Positions 26,882-37,215 of a stretch of DNA of 64,000 bases are shown here, one piece after another. Origin of the DNA: Pararhizobium qamdonense (GTDB lineage: Bacteria; Pseudomonadota; Alphaproteobacteria; Rhizobiales; Rhizobiaceae); NCBI RefSeq assembly GCF_029277445.1, contig NZ_CP119566.1, positions 3,164,001 through 3,228,000 on the forward strand, given 5' to 3'. Each line of letters begins with the position of its first letter. Positions within the stretch are counted from its first letter, which is position 1. The translations under genes and the position numbers were made by a program. The notes beneath the pieces are model-generated. The model was not told where the DNA came from, did no database searches, and saw only the letters and a program-made list of their open reading frames with translations.

Positions 26882-27853
26882 TTACCAGCGCAGCAGCACG
26901 GAACCCCAGGTGAAGCCACCCCCCATCGCCTCAAGGAGGACGAGATCACCCTTTTTGATGCGGCCGTCGGAGGCTGCGACATTCAGCGCCAGCGGAATGG
27001 AGGCTGCCGATGTGTTGCCGTGGAGATCGACGGTGACAACCACTTTCTCCAGCGGAATACCCAGTTTCTTCGCCGAACCGTCGATGATGCGGCGGTTGGC
27101 CTGGTGCGGCACCAGCCAGTCGAGATCATCGGCCGTCGTGCCGGTCGCCTCGAAGGCGGCCTCGATCACGTCGGTGATCATGCCGACCGCATGCTTGAAG
27201 ACCTCGCGGCCTTCCATGCGCAGATGGCCGACCGTGCCGGTGGTCGAGGGACCGCCGTCCACATAGAGTTTTTCCCTGTGGGCGCCGTCGGAGCGCAGCT
27301 GCGTGGTCAGGACGCCGCGATCGGCGGTCGTGCCCTCGCCTTCCTGGGCCTCGAGGATCAGCGCACCGGCGCCATCGCCAAACAGCACGCAGGTCGTGCG
27401 GTCGTTCCAGTCGAGAATGCGCGAGAACGTCTCGGCGCCGATCACCAGAATCCGCTTGGCAAGCCCGCCGCGAATATAGGCGTCGGCGGTGGTGACGGCA
27501 AAGATGAAGCCGGAACAGACCGCCTGCAGGTCGAACGCTGCGCCATGATGCATGCCAAGGCGGTTCTGGATATTGACGGCGGTGGCCGGAAAGGTGTTGT
27601 CGGGCGTCGAGGTCGCAACGATGATCACGTCGATATCGGCGGGCGTGAGGCCTGCATTGGCAAGCGCTGCGCGGGCAGCCCCCTCGCCGAGCGACGCCGT
27701 GGTTTCGCCTTCGCCGGCGATGTAGCGCTGGCGTATCCCGGTGCGCTGCACGATCCATTCGTCGGACGTGTCGACCTTGTCTTCCATTTCGCGATTGGTC
27801 ATCACCCGCTGCGGGAGTGATGCCCCGAAACCGCGAACCACAGAACGGATCAT
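26882..27853 (-). CDS. fabH: Beta-ketoacyl-ACP synthase III
   Basis: A 323-residue thiolase-fold enzyme that condenses acetyl-CoA with malonyl-ACP to start fatty-acid synthesis. The catalytic triad is visible: Cys in [11 protein letters not shown], His in [12 protein letters not shown] and Asn in [14 protein letters not shown]. The C-terminal [13 protein letters not shown] is typical. The start is the [17 protein letters not shown] at 27853, five bases after the plsX stop; a TTG nine bases upstream is unlikely. It is cotranscribed with plsX. Confidence 0.97.
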   Translation of the reverse strand: MIRSVVRGFGASLPQRVMTNREMEDKVDTSDEWIVQRTGIRQRYIAGEGETTASLGEGAARAALANAGLTPADIDVIIVATSTPDNTFPATAVNIQNRLGMHHGAAFDLQAVCSGFIFAVTTADAYIRGGLAKRILVIGAETFSRILDWNDRTTCVLFGDGAGALILEAQEGEGTTADRGVLTTQLRSDGAHREKLYVDGGPSTTGTVGHLRMEGREVFKHAVGMITDVIEAAFEATGTTADDLDWLVPHQANRRIIDGSAKKLGIPLEKVVVTVDLHGNTSAASIPLALNVAASDGRIKKGDLVLLEAMGGGFTWGSVLLRW

Positions 27854-27858
27854 ACTTT

Positions 27859-28917
27859 TCAAACCTCGTCTGCCGTGCCGGTCGCTGCACCTTCGGTAGG
27901 GCGCGAGGCATGGTATTTTTGCAAATCGTTTTCGATCTTGGCCTTCAGGCCGTTGCGGACCATGTCATAGCCCACGTCGATAGCGGCTGCGAAACCTTCC
28001 GCATCCGTTCCTCCATGGCTCTTGATCACGACACCATTAAGGCCAAGGAAGACGCCGCCGTTCACCTTTCTGGGATCCATCTTTTCGCGCAGCCGGTCGA
28101 AGGCGCCCTTGGCGAGGATATAGCCGATCTTGGCCAAAAGCGTCCGCGACATCGCAGCCCGCAGATACTCGGCGATCTGGCGCGCCGTGCCTTCGGCAGC
28201 CTTCAGCGCGATATTGCCGGAAAAGCCTTCGGTGACCACCACATCCACCGTGCCGCGGCCGATATCGTCACCCTCGACGAAACCGAAATAATCGATGCTG
28301 TCGATGCCGGCTTCACGCAGCAGGCGTCCGGCTTCCTTGACCTGCTCCTGGCCCTTGATCTCTTCCACGCCGACATTGAGCAGACCGAGCGTCGGACGCT
28401 CCACCTCAAACAGCGCGCGCGCCATGGCGCCGCCCATTAGGGCGAAATCCATCAGCTGCTGTGCATCGGCGCCGATCGTCGCGCCGACATCGAGCACGAT
28501 GCTTTCGCCCTTCAGCGTCGGCCAGATGGCCGCGATTGCGGGGCGCTGGATGCCCTGCATCATCCGCAGGCAAAACACCGACATAGCCATCAGCGCGCCG
28601 GTATTGCCGGCAGAGACGACCACATCGGCCTCGCCCTTGTTGACGGCTTCGATCGCCTGCCACATGCTGGCCTTGCCACGGCCGCGCCGCAGCGCCTGGC
28701 TCGGCTTCTCGTCCATGGCGATCGCCAGTTCCGAGGCATGAAAGGTGCTGCTGGCCTTGAGCTTCGGATATTTTTCCAGAAGGGGAGCACATTGCTCTTC
28801 AAGACCGTAGAGCGCAAAACGGATATCGGGATGCCGCTCGAGCGCCTTGGCGGCGCCTGGAATGACGACCTGCGGACCGAAGTCGCCGCCCATCACATCA
28901 AGAGAAATTCTGACCAC
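27859..28917 (-). CDS. plsX: Phosphate acyltransferase
   Basis: A 352-residue enzyme that makes acyl-phosphate from acyl-ACP for phospholipid synthesis. Signatures are [19 protein letters not shown] at the N-terminus, then [45 protein letters not shown] and [15 protein letters not shown]. The start is probably GTG at 28917 (VVRISLDV), with AAGGAT upstream; an in-frame ATG 51 bases earlier would add a stretch not seen in relatives. It heads the plsX-fabH unit. Confidence 0.95.
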   Translation of the reverse strand: MVRISLDVMGGDFGPQVVIPGAAKALERHPDIRFALYGLEEQCAPLLEKYPKLKASSTFHASELAIAMDEKPSQALRRGRGKASMWQAIEAVNKGEADVVVSAGNTGALMAMSVFCLRMMQGIQRPAIAAIWPTLKGESIVLDVGATIGADAQQLMDFALMGGAMARALFEVERPTLGLLNVGVEEIKGQEQVKEAGRLLREAGIDSIDYFGFVEGDDIGRGTVDVVVTEGFSGNIALKAAEGTARQIAEYLRAAMSRTLLAKIGYILAKGAFDRLREKMDPRKVNGGVFLGLNGVVIKSHGGTDAEGFAAAIDVGYDMVRNGLKAKIENDLQKYHASRPTEGAATGTADEV

Positions 28918-29121
28918 GCGTGCCCTATCCTTTTTTCCTGCCACACTGCATGTTTCGTTCCGGCGCAATCAGTCTGGGCGATGGAGACACACGTGTTTTC
29001 ATGACGTTTGAGACGTAACGGCCCCACTCACGGGACAAAACGGCCCAACGGGCTGGATTTCGGCCAAAATACCGTTTTTCGCTGACGTGACAACCGATTT
29101 GTGCCACGTGCCGTTGCGGAC

Positions 29122-29673
29122 TCAGTCCTTTTTCCAATCCTTGAGGGCTGCGAAGGGATTTGGGCGGACATCGTCTTTTTCGCTGCTTTCGATCCGCTCG
29201 CCAAAGCTCGCGCCCTGCTTGCGCGGGTAGGGGTCGATGGCCAGTGCTGCGTGTTCGGTCACGGCCAGACCGACATCGATCGTGTCACCACTGAACATGT
29301 CGGGAAGGTCCGGGCCTTCCGGATCGAGAATCATCTCGCCGCTATCGTTGGCGGCAATGCGCGCCAGCCGCGATCCTTCCGGCACGAAGATCGCTTCGAC
29401 GGGCTCGTCAATGTATGATTGCACCGGCTCCAGCGTGACGACGCAGGCCTGGACGATCTTTGCCTGGACCCGGCCCTTGATCTTGACGCCATCCCGCTTC
29501 CAGCGCGCGATCTGCAGCTCCGATGTCAGCGACTTGACCTCCAGCACATTCCAAAGGTCGCGCAGCGCCTTCAGTTCGGCCTCGTCGGCTGTCAGACGCA
29601 CCGTCACGGCGTTGGCTGAGATATTGCCGACCTTCACGGGATAGGAGAATGCGGGCTTTTCGTCATGGTGCAT
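29122..29673 (-). CDS. YceD/DUF177 family protein
   Basis: A 183-residue protein starting MHHDEKPAFSYPVKVGNISA, with AAAGGACC upstream. The DUF177 pattern is present (VRLTADEAELKALRDLWNVLEV; RVQAKIVQACVVTLEPVQSYIDE; DLPDMFSGDTIDVGLAVTEHAALAIDPYPRK). YceD-like proteins in other bacteria affect 23S rRNA or ribosome maturation and often lie before rpmF-plsX; here plsX follows downstream on the same strand after about 200 bases. The role in rhizobia is inferred only. Confidence 0.9.
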   Translation of the reverse strand: MHHDEKPAFSYPVKVGNISANAVTVRLTADEAELKALRDLWNVLEVKSLTSELQIARWKRDGVKIKGRVQAKIVQACVVTLEPVQSYIDEPVEAIFVPEGSRLARIAANDSGEMILDPEGPDLPDMFSGDTIDVGLAVTEHAALAIDPYPRKQGASFGERIESSEKDDVRPNPFAALKDWKKD

Positions 29674-29758
29674 GGTCTGGTCCTTTCGGGCGGCGATACC
29701 GCCCAAGATAGTGCTTGCGGCCATTGCGAAGCGCCGGCCTTGCGTCTTGCGACGACGA

Positions 29759-30301
29759 TCAGGCGGCCGCCGGCGGCAGGTCGATCCGGCCAGTTTCTAC
29801 GACATCCTCGCCTTGCTGCGCAAGCTGGGCCTCGGCGGACAGAAGATAGTCAGCAAGGCTAAGCATCGACAGCGCCTGATCGTCCGTCTCGGGATGGAAA
29901 TTGCGCTTCAAGGCGGCGGCCAGCTCATCGCGATCGCGGCGCTCCAAGGCGGCGGCATAGCTTTCCAGACGGCCATAAAACATCGAGGCCAGCTTCTTCA
30001 TGCGCTTGGGCACGCCGACGTCGCCGACGCCGAGTTCGCGGATCGAGTGATCGACATCCTCGAAAAATGCGTCGATGATCTCCTGGGCGATCTCTTGGCC
30101 GGCGCGTTGCGAGCTGCGGGTGCGGCGGAAATAGAGGATCAGCGATGCCGACAGCATCTCGAAACGGCCCATCACGGTGTCTGGAACATCAAGGTCGGTA
30201 TAGAGATACGGACGGCGGGCGGCGGCGGTCAAAAGCGCATATTGGCGCTTAACTATGGCCGTATTGCCGTTTTTTTTACCGAACAGTCCGAAGATCATCA
30301 T
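29759..30301 (-). CDS. Ubiquinol-cytochrome c chaperone (CBP3/UQCC1-like)
   Basis: A 180-residue protein starting MMIFGLFGKKNGNTAIVKRQYALLTAAARRPYLYTDLDVPDTVMGRFEML. This matches the Ubiq_cyt_C_chap family, related to mitochondrial CBP3, which helps assemble the cytochrome bc1 complex. The LILYFRRTRSSQRAGQEIAQEIIDAFFEDVDHSIRELGVGD helix region is typical. It lies between YceD and the divergent OmlA gene, a conserved alphaproteobacterial order. Confidence 0.88.
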   Translation of the reverse strand: MMIFGLFGKKNGNTAIVKRQYALLTAAARRPYLYTDLDVPDTVMGRFEMLSASLILYFRRTRSSQRAGQEIAQEIIDAFFEDVDHSIRELGVGDVGVPKRMKKLASMFYGRLESYAAALERRDRDELAAALKRNFHPETDDQALSMLSLADYLLSAEAQLAQQGEDVVETGRIDLPPAAA

Positions 30302-30462
30302 AAAGCCCAAGTTTGACTGCTTCAAAATGCGCAAGCGCGCGCATCCTGTTATTGCATGATTGCGGAAGCTGGTTTACCGAAGCAGGCACGAAATGCAATG
30401 GCGCATCTGCCAGCGTTACCTTGAGGGAGATGTCGTTGACGAAACGGTATTTCAGGTCAGAC

Positions 30463-30963
30463 ATGAAATTTCTGAACAACGTCGCTTTTACATTGGCAAT
30501 TTGCGTAACCACCCTTTCCGGCTGCAAGACGGCCGAGATGCTGAATACCGGCGAAACCCTCAATCAGGGCTATGTGGTCGATCAGGAGACGTTGGCGCTT
30601 GCGCCTGTCGGCTCCAGCCGCGAGCAGGTGGTCCTGTCGCTTGGCACGCCATCGACCACGGCGACCTTCGACAATGAGGTGTTCTACTACATTTCACAGA
30701 AGCGTCAGCGCCCGGTCGCCTTCATGAAGCCGAAGCTGGTCGAACAGAGCGTACTCGCCGTCTATTTCGACAAGGATGGCGTCGTCACGCAGCTGGCGCA
30801 TTACACGCTGCAGGACGGCAAGGTCTTCGACATGATTTCCCGCACGACGCCGACCGGCGGCAAGGAAATGACCTTCCTCAGCCAGGTTCTCTCCGGCAAT
30901 GGTATCGGCAAGAGCATGGCGAATTCGGTGTTTGGGAATAACAGCACCAGCCGGAACCGCTAA
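30463..30963 (+). CDS. OmlA/BamE-family outer-membrane lipoprotein
   Basis: A protein of about 166 residues. The signal MKFLNNVAFTLAICVTTLSGC ends in a lipobox (TLSGC). The SmpA/OmlA domain follows: GYVVDQETLALAPVGSSREQVVLSLGTPSTTATFDNEVFYYIS, with the V(G)xSxxxVxxxLGxP pattern of BamE. BamE assists outer-membrane protein assembly in the BAM complex. The start chosen gives a clean lipoprotein signal; ATG at 30430 is an alternative. It is divergent from the cytochrome bc1 chaperone gene. Confidence 0.88.
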   Translation: MKFLNNVAFTLAICVTTLSGCKTAEMLNTGETLNQGYVVDQETLALAPVGSSREQVVLSLGTPSTTATFDNEVFYYISQKRQRPVAFMKPKLVEQSVLAVYFDKDGVVTQLAHYTLQDGKVFDMISRTTPTGGKEMTFLSQVLSGNGIGKSMANSVFGNNSTSRNR

Positions 30964-31014
30964 AAGCGAAAGCCCGTACGGCGGTTGCCGTTCCGATCGG
31001 TTTCCAGTCTCATC

Positions 31015-31041
31015 CTCCGCGGCATCTCTGATGCCGCGGAG
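31015..31041. terminator. Hairpin between convergent omlA-like gene and hppA
   Basis: A perfect 12-bp stem CTCCGCGGCATC / GATGCCGCGGAG with a 3-base loop, 52 bases after the omlA-like stop and 18 before the hppA stop. A T-tract is weak on both strands, so it may end transcription poorly or act bidirectionally. Confidence 0.55.
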
Positions 31042-31058
31042 TATCAATTTCAGGCTAC

Positions 31059-33197
31059 TTATCCCGCAAGAACAGCAAGAAGCAGAAGCGCTACGATATT
31101 GGTGATCTTGATCGCCGGATTGACGGCGGGACCTGCCGTATCCTTGTAGGGGTCCCCGACTGTATCGCCGGTGACGGAGGCCTTGTGGGCTTCCGACCCC
31201 TTCATGTGGCGTGTGCCGTCCTTATCGACGAAGCCATCCTCGAAGCTCTTCTTGGCATTGTCCCAGGCGCCACCGCCGGACGTCATCGAAATCGCCACGA
31301 AGATGCCGTTGACGATCACGCCGAGCAGCGAGGCACCGAGGGCTGCAAAGGCAGACGCCTTGGAGCCGGAGATGAGCAGCACGCCGAAATAGACGACGAC
31401 GGGCGCCAGGACCGGCAGAAGCGACGGCACGATCATTTCGCGGATCGCCGCCTTCGTCAGCATATCGACGGCACGGCCATAATCCGGGCGGTCGGTTCCA
31501 GCCATGATGCCCGGCTTTTCCCGGAACTGGCGGCGGACTTCCTCGACCACGGCACCGGCCGCACGGCCGACGGCCGTCATGGCGATACCGCCGAACAGGT
31601 AGGGGATGAGACCGCCGAAGATCAGGCCGGCGACGACATAAGGGTTGGACAGATCAAACGAGATCGTTCCGACATCGGCGAAATACGGGTATTTGTCGCC
31701 ATTGGCGGCAAAATATTTCAAGTCGTTCGAATAGGCGGCAAACAGCACCAGGGCGCCGAGACCGGCAGAGCCGATCGCATACCCCTTGGTCACGGCCTTG
31801 GTCGTGTTGCCGACCGCGTCCAGCGCGTCGGTCGATTTGCGGACTTCCGGGGGAAGACCGGCCATTTCGGCGATACCACCGGCATTGTCGGTGACCGGAC
31901 CGAAAGCATCCAGTGCCACGATCATGCCGGCAATGCCGAGCATGGCAGTGACGGCAATGCCGGTGCCGAACAGGCCTGCCAGCTGGTAGGTCGAGATGAT
32001 GCCGCCGACGATGACGATCGCCGGAAGCGCCGTCGATTCCAGCGACACGGCAAGGCCCTGGATGACGTTGGTGCCATGGCCGCTGACGGACGCCTGGGCG
32101 ATGGAATTGACCGGCCGCTTGTTGGTGCCGGTATAGTATTCGGTGATGACAACGATCAGCGCGGTGACCACGAGGCCGAGAATGCCGCAGATGAACAGGT
32201 TGGTGCCGGTAATGTCCTTGCCCTCGACGGTGCCGATCGAGCCCCAGCCGATGGTCAATGACGTTGCGATGGCAAGGCCGACGATCGACAACAGGCCGGT
32301 GACGATCAGGCCCTTGTAGAGCGCGCCCATGATCGAACCGTTCGAGCCGAGCTTGACGAAGAAGGCGCCGATGATCGAGGTGATGATGCAGGTGCCGCAG
32401 ATGGCGAGCGGATAGCTCATCACGAGGCTGAGATTGGCCGCGCCGGCAAAGAAGATCGCCGCCAGAACCATGGTGGCAACAATCGAGACGGCATAGGTTT
32501 CGAACAGGTCGGCCGCCATGCCGGCGCAATCGCCGACGTTATCACCGACATTGTCGGCGATGGTGGCGGGGTTGCGCGGATCGTCTTCAGGAATGCCCGC
32601 TTCCACCTTGCCGACGAGATCGCCGCCGACATCGGCACCCTTGGTGAAGATACCGCCGCCGAGACGGGCGAAGATCGAGATCAGCGAGGCACCGAAGCCG
32701 AGCGACACGAGAGCGTCGATCACCTCACGCGAGCCTTCGGCAAGGCCAAGGCCGGCCGTCAGGACGAGATAGTAGATGGTGACGCCGAGCAGTGCCAGGC
32801 CAGCCACCAGCATGCCGGTGATCGCACCGGACTTGAAGGCGATATCGAGACCCGCTGCAAGACTGACGGAGGAAGCCTGCGCGGTGCGCACATTGGCTCT
32901 AACCGACACATGCATGCCGATGAAACCGGCCGCACCCGACAAAACAGCGCCGATCAGGAAGCCGATGGCGGCTGTGACGGAGAGAAGGAGCCAGGCACCG
33001 ACAAAGACGACGGCACCGACGATGGCAATGGTCATATATTGACGTGTGAGATAGGCCTGCGCCCCCTCGCGTATGAAGCCTGCAATCTCTTGCATGCGGG
33101 CATTGCCCTGATCGGCAGACAGCACCGACCGCGTCGCCCAGATGGCATAGACCACCGAAAGCAACCCGCATGCGATAACGCCCAGAAGTATGGTCAT
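31059..33197 (-). CDS. hppA: Membrane-bound proton-translocating pyrophosphatase
   Basis: A 712-residue protein with about 16 membrane helices that couples PPi hydrolysis to H+ pumping. The PPi/Mg site motifs are present: [43 protein letters not shown] and the C-terminal [10 protein letters not shown] plus [16 protein letters not shown]. The K+-determining site reads GNTTKA (Lys rather than Ala), which indicates the K+-independent type. The start ATG has GGAGGAAA. In rhizobia the pump is linked to acidocalcisomes or low-pH tolerance. Confidence 0.97.
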   Translation of the reverse strand: MTILLGVIACGLLSVVYAIWATRSVLSADQGNARMQEIAGFIREGAQAYLTRQYMTIAIVGAVVFVGAWLLLSVTAAIGFLIGAVLSGAAGFIGMHVSVRANVRTAQASSVSLAAGLDIAFKSGAITGMLVAGLALLGVTIYYLVLTAGLGLAEGSREVIDALVSLGFGASLISIFARLGGGIFTKGADVGGDLVGKVEAGIPEDDPRNPATIADNVGDNVGDCAGMAADLFETYAVSIVATMVLAAIFFAGAANLSLVMSYPLAICGTCIITSIIGAFFVKLGSNGSIMGALYKGLIVTGLLSIVGLAIATSLTIGWGSIGTVEGKDITGTNLFICGILGLVVTALIVVITEYYTGTNKRPVNSIAQASVSGHGTNVIQGLAVSLESTALPAIVIVGGIISTYQLAGLFGTGIAVTAMLGIAGMIVALDAFGPVTDNAGGIAEMAGLPPEVRKSTDALDAVGNTTKAVTKGYAIGSAGLGALVLFAAYSNDLKYFAANGDKYPYFADVGTISFDLSNPYVVAGLIFGGLIPYLFGGIAMTAVGRAAGAVVEEVRRQFREKPGIMAGTDRPDYGRAVDMLTKAAIREMIVPSLLPVLAPVVVYFGVLLISGSKASAFAALGASLLGVIVNGIFVAISMTSGGGAWDNAKKSFEDGFVDKDGTRHMKGSEAHKASVTGDTVGDPYKDTAGPAVNPAIKITNIVALLLLAVLAG

Positions 33198-33416
33198 TTC
33201 GCGATTTCCTCCGTTTAGCCTGCGGGCTCACTCCGTTCCACAGGCCCCCAAAAAGCGCTGCAGACCAAGCCTCCTCTTCAAGCGCGGGCTGCATACGTGG
33301 CTGCAGAGTGCTGTGGCGAATCGGGATCGTCAAGCCGCCATAAAAGGAAAAACCCACGTTTTTCGGTAGGTTGGCGGCGGCTTACCGGTCGGCAATACAA
33401 CTTTTGGAGATAAACC

Positions 33417-34652
33417 TCAGGCGGCGCGCCGTCTTTCGGCGGCAAACAGCGAAACGAGCAGCAAAAGGCAGAATGCCGTCACCGGCCAGACGGCGGCGCT
33501 GAGCATGTCCCAGCCATAGGCGGTCAGCACCTTGCCGGAGCCGAAGGAGGCAATGGCAACGGCGGTAAACAGGATGATATCGTGAAAACCCTGAACCATG
33601 TCGGCCTCCTGCGGCCGGTAGCTGGAGGCGACGATCGCGGTCGAGCCGATGAAGCCAAAGTTCCAGCCAGCGCCCAGCAGGATCAGCGCGCCCCAGAAAT
33701 TCCACAGCGCAATCCCCGCATGCGCCACCAAAGCACACGCCATCAGGATGACCAGCCCGGCGGCGACCACCCTCTCCGCCCCATAGCGGCTGACCAGCAT
33801 GCCGGTGAAGAAGCTCGGCGCGAACATGGCCAGCACATGCCACTGGATACCGAGCGTCGCGAGGTCCTGCGAGAAGCCGCAACCGACCACCATGGCAATC
33901 GGCGCTCCGGTCATCATGAAGGTCATCAGCGCATAGGTGGAGATGCCGCAAACCATGCCGGTGAGAAAACGCTGCGTCAGAACGATCTCGCGCAACGGGC
34001 GCACCGGCCCCAGGGATTGGGCTCCTGCGGCAGGGCGCTGATCCGGCAAACGCAGAAATGCCAGAATGGCGATTGCGGCAAGACAGGTGGGAACCAGCGC
34101 AATGAAAGCGCCGGCAAAGAAGACCGGTGCCAGCGCGTCCTTGGTGAGGATGACGAGTTGCGGCCCCAGCACCGCCGACACCATGCCGCCCGCCAGAATC
34201 CAGGAGATTGCCCGTGGTTTGTAGAATGGGGGAGACGCATCGGCAGCGGCGAAGCGCAGTTTCTGGGTGAAGCCGCCGGCGATGCCACAGATGCAGAAAC
34301 CGAGCGCCAACAGCCAGAAATCGCTTTGAAACAGCGCATAGGCGGCCATCAGGCCGCCCCCGGCCCCCAGAAGCGCACCGGTCATGAAGGCTGCCTTGCG
34401 GCCCAGAAACCGGGACATGGCCGCGACGAAGATCGCGCCGAGCGCCACGCCGACATTGAACCCGGTCAGCGGTGCCGTCGCCAGCGACTTGTCCTCGCCG
34501 AGCAATTGGTAGCCGGCGACCCCGCCGACGGAAAAGACGATGGGGCCAATAGTGCCGAGAATGGCTTGCGCTGCCGTCAGCAGATAGACGTTGCGGCGGG
34601 CACCGCGCAGGTCATGATCTATGCCCTGCCCTTCGCCTGCCTGATCTGTCAT
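33417..34652 (-). CDS. MFS-type transporter
   Basis: A 411-residue protein with about twelve helices. The N-half has LTAAQAILGTIGPIVFSVGGVAGYQLLGEDKSLATAPLTGFNVGVALGAIFVAAMSRFLGRKAAFMTGA, where SRFLGRK is the MFS loop 2-3 motif; the central loop holds PDQRPAAGAQSLGPVRPL. The substrate is unknown. The gene starts 8 bases after nusB on the same strand, so it probably belongs to the ribH-nusB transcript. Its start lacks a strong ribosome-binding site. Confidence 0.87.
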   Translation of the reverse strand: MTDQAGEGQGIDHDLRGARRNVYLLTAAQAILGTIGPIVFSVGGVAGYQLLGEDKSLATAPLTGFNVGVALGAIFVAAMSRFLGRKAAFMTGALLGAGGGLMAAYALFQSDFWLLALGFCICGIAGGFTQKLRFAAADASPPFYKPRAISWILAGGMVSAVLGPQLVILTKDALAPVFFAGAFIALVPTCLAAIAILAFLRLPDQRPAAGAQSLGPVRPLREIVLTQRFLTGMVCGISTYALMTFMMTGAPIAMVVGCGFSQDLATLGIQWHVLAMFAPSFFTGMLVSRYGAERVVAAGLVILMACALVAHAGIALWNFWGALILLGAGWNFGFIGSTAIVASSYRPQEADMVQGFHDIILFTAVAIASFGSGKVLTAYGWDMLSAAVWPVTAFCLLLLVSLFAAERRRAA

Positions 34653-34660
34653 CGCAACGC

Positions 34661-35155
34661 TTACTTCTTGACGTCGGTTCTGATCGTGCGGGCGATCCGG
34701 TCGAGCACGGCGTTGACCAGCTTGGGCTCATCATCTTCGAAGAACGCCTTGGCGATCTCGACATATTCGGTGACGATGACGGCGACCGGAACATCCTTGC
34801 GTTCGCGCAGCTCGAACGTGCCGGCGCGCAGGATGGCGCGAACGGTCGAATCGAGACGCGACAGGGCCCAGTCGTCCTGAAGGGCGGTGCCGATCAGCGG
34901 ATCGAGCAGGCGCTGGTCGCGCACGACGCCGGCAACGATCGAACGGAACCAGGAGGCATCCGCCTTCAGATAGGTATCGCCGTCGATCTCCTGGCCGAGA
35001 CGATGGGTCTCGTATTCGGCGACGATCTCCAGAACGCCGGTTCCGCCGACATCCATCTGGTAGAGCGCCTGAACGGCGGCAAGACGCGCCGCGCCACGCT
35101 GGTTTGCCTGCTTGATCGGCTGCTCGGCCGGCGGATTGGTCGGAGTATCGCTCAC
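34661..35155 (-). CDS. nusB: Transcription antitermination factor NusB
   Basis: A 164-residue all-helical protein. Family segments are [58 protein letters not shown] and [30 protein letters not shown]. NusB binds boxA RNA with S10/NusE to prevent premature termination in rRNA operons. It overlaps the end of ribH by four bases (ATGA type), so the two are translationally coupled. Confidence 0.97.
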   Translation of the reverse strand: MSDTPTNPPAEQPIKQANQRGAARLAAVQALYQMDVGGTGVLEIVAEYETHRLGQEIDGDTYLKADASWFRSIVAGVVRDQRLLDPLIGTALQDDWALSRLDSTVRAILRAGTFELRERKDVPVAVIVTEYVEIAKAFFEDDEPKLVNAVLDRIARTIRTDVKK

Positions 35156-35613
35156 TGCTCGCCGCCCAGCTTGATCTTCAGGTCGATCATGGTGAGCGCC
35201 GCGCGGGCCGCAAAGCCGCCCTTGTCGCCTTCGCTCTTCTTGGCGCGGGCCCAGGCCTGCGCGTCGTTTTCGACGGTCAGGATCCCGTTGCCGATGGCCA
35301 GGCTTTCGCTGACGGTCAGATCCATCAGCGCGCGCGAAGATTCGTTGGCGACGATGTCGAAATGATAGGTCTCGCCACGGATGACCATGCCGAGCGCGAC
35401 AAAACCGTCATACTCGGTGCCGCCATTGTCGATGCCATCCAAAGCCATGGCGATTGCCGCCGGGATTTCGAGTGCACCTGGCACGGTCACGACGTCATAG
35501 GTCGCGCCGGCTTCCTTCAGCGCCGATGTGGCGCCATCAAGCAATGCGTCGGCCATATCGTCATAGAAACGCGCTTCCACAATCAGAATATGTGGTTTTT
35601 CGGTATCTGACAT
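35152..35613 (-). CDS. ribH: 6,7-dimethyl-8-ribityllumazine synthase
   Basis: A 153-residue enzyme for the penultimate step of riboflavin synthesis, condensing the ribitylamino-pyrimidine with dihydroxybutanone phosphate. Motifs are [34 protein letters not shown] (substrate loop), [21 protein letters not shown] (catalytic His) and [14 protein letters not shown]. The start ATG has AGGTGACA. In many rhizobia ribC precedes ribH directly; here about 3 kb of other genes intervene. Confidence 0.96.
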   Translation of the reverse strand: MSDTEKPHILIVEARFYDDMADALLDGATSALKEAGATYDVVTVPGALEIPAAIAMALDGIDNGGTEYDGFVALGMVIRGETYHFDIVANESSRALMDLTVSESLAIGNGILTVENDAQAWARAKKSEGDKGGFAARAALTMIDLKIKLGGEQ

Positions 35614-35820
35614 TTGTCACCTGTCTGAAATTGGGGGCCGGACATCTCCAGCGCAGGCGGCGGTCAAATCACGCCGGAGCCCGGTTGGCAAGCAATTTTC
35701 GCGGCCTTGGCCGATTTGACCGGGCGGGCACGCATGGTTGCAGCCGATAATACCGCAATTGCCGCCATCTTTTCAACCTGATGGCATCTCTATAGAGGTT
35801 TTGTCGAGGTGGAGAAAAAC

Positions 35821-36324
35821 ATGACAAAGATGCAGAAACCCGTCGTCAATCCGGCGGAGCTTACGCTTGAACATTCGCAAAACGGCACGTTCTTTGAATC
35901 CCGTGACGCATCTTTCGGGGCGCAACTGGGCCTGCAGGACCTCGGCATCGGCTATAGCGAGGTGCCGCCGGGAAAATCCAGCTGCCCGTTCCACAATCAC
36001 CATATCGAGGAAGAGCTGTTCGTCATCGTCAGCGGGCAAGGCGAGTACCGCTTTGGCGCCAACCGCTATCCGGTCAAGCCCGGCGACGTGCTGGGCGCGC
36101 CGGCCGGTGGTCCCGAGACCGCCCATCACCTGATCAATACCGGCACCGTCCCGCTGGCCTATCTGTCGATTTCGGCCAACGCCAAGGCTGAAATCGTCGA
36201 ATATCCGGATTCCGGCAAGTTCCTCGCCAAGTCGCGCGCCACGCCCGGCAGCAAGCCCGTCTTCCGCTTTGTCGGGCGCGCCGACAGCGCAACAGATTAC
36301 TGGGACGGCGAGCCAGGAATCTGA
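35821..36324 (+). CDS. Cupin-domain protein
   Basis: A 167-residue single cupin. Motif 1 is CPFHNHHIEEELFVIVSGQGEYRFG (metal ligands His, His, Glu), followed by YPVKPGDVLGAPAG, and motif 2 is AHHLINTGTVPLAYLSIS. The C-terminal part (FRFVGRADSATDYWDGEPGI) resembles phosphomannose-isomerase-like or auxin-binding-like cupins annotated only as cupin. The function is unknown. The ATG at 35821 has GAGGTGGAGA upstream. It is the first gene of an oppositely oriented block between ribH and ribC. Confidence 0.85.
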   Translation: MTKMQKPVVNPAELTLEHSQNGTFFESRDASFGAQLGLQDLGIGYSEVPPGKSSCPFHNHHIEEELFVIVSGQGEYRFGANRYPVKPGDVLGAPAGGPETAHHLINTGTVPLAYLSISANAKAEIVEYPDSGKFLAKSRATPGSKPVFRFVGRADSATDYWDGEPGI

Positions 36325-36361
36325 TCAAATACCGGCATCGCCATTTCACACGGACCTTCCC

Positions 36362-36880
36362 ATGCACAGCGTCCCTACCATTGAAACAGAACGCCTGATC
36401 CTGCGTCCCTACCGCCGCGACGACTTTACACCCTATGCCGCGCTTTTCGCCGATCCCGAAGTCACGCGCTTCATCGGCGGCGTGCCGTTTTCGCGCGAGC
36501 AGGCCTGGACGCGCTTCCTGCGCCAGGTCGGCATGTGGCACTATTTCGGCTTTGGCTTTCTGGCCTTACAGGACCGCGAAACCGGCCAGTTTATCGGCGA
36601 GGCCGGTTTTCACGATGTCCACCGCAGCATCACGCCCTCGCTCGAAGGCACGATGGAAACCGGCTGGGCGCTCTCGCCGCGCTCCCACGGCCATGGACTG
36701 GCAACCGAGGCCGTCAGCGCGGCGATGAAATGGGGCGACCAGCAATTTCCGTCGCTGAAGAAGACCTGCATCATCGATATCAGCAACCGCGCCTCACTCC
36801 GAGTGGCCTCGAAGCTGAATTTTAGGGAAACCGGCCGCACAACCTATCACGGGGCGAATGTGGTCATGCTGGAACGCTGA
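36362..36880 (+). CDS. RimJ/RimL-type GNAT N-acetyltransferase
   Basis: A 172-residue GNAT. The opening IETERLILRPYRRDDFTPYAALFADPEV is the RimJ/RimL type; the acetyl-CoA loop reads RSHGHGLATEAVSAAMKWG (R/Q-x-x-G-x-G/A pattern), followed by CIIDISNRASLRVASKLNF. Such proteins acetylate protein N-termini or small amines. It lies 37 bases after the cupin gene and probably shares its transcript. Confidence 0.88.
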   Translation: MHSVPTIETERLILRPYRRDDFTPYAALFADPEVTRFIGGVPFSREQAWTRFLRQVGMWHYFGFGFLALQDRETGQFIGEAGFHDVHRSITPSLEGTMETGWALSPRSHGHGLATEAVSAAMKWGDQQFPSLKKTCIIDISNRASLRVASKLNFRETGRTTYHGANVVMLER

Positions 36881-37215
36881 TCCGCCGGTTACGCATACAC
36901 CAGAACTATTGGCAGACTTCCCGGATGCCGGCACGGCATGAACTGGGCCACCCTTCCGTCATCCCAAGATCGGGCCGCACCGTCAGGCAGCGCCGAAATG
37001 AGAAGGCTGCAGTACCGAGGAAGGCGTAGGGCAGCCGACGTTTCCTGCGGCTGCAATGTGCTATTTTCAAGAGCCTGTCACGCTGCCCAAGCTTCGCCGG
37101 TTGCGGCCTATCCGTAACGTGGGAGCGGCACTGCAGGCGCATCGGTTGCGCCATCCCGGTCCACGTGGGGGCGTCAACAGGAGGAATGACTGCCAGTTTA
37201 CGTTCGGGAACCAAC
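36881..37215. other. Intergenic region without a supported gene (335 bp)
   Basis: This lies between the acetyltransferase and RTX protein B genes. It includes an AGGAGG run at 37179-37184 next to an ATG (37186) that is in frame with the RTX gene but too close for normal spacing. It probably holds the RTX promoter; no terminator hairpin was seen. Confidence 0.5.
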
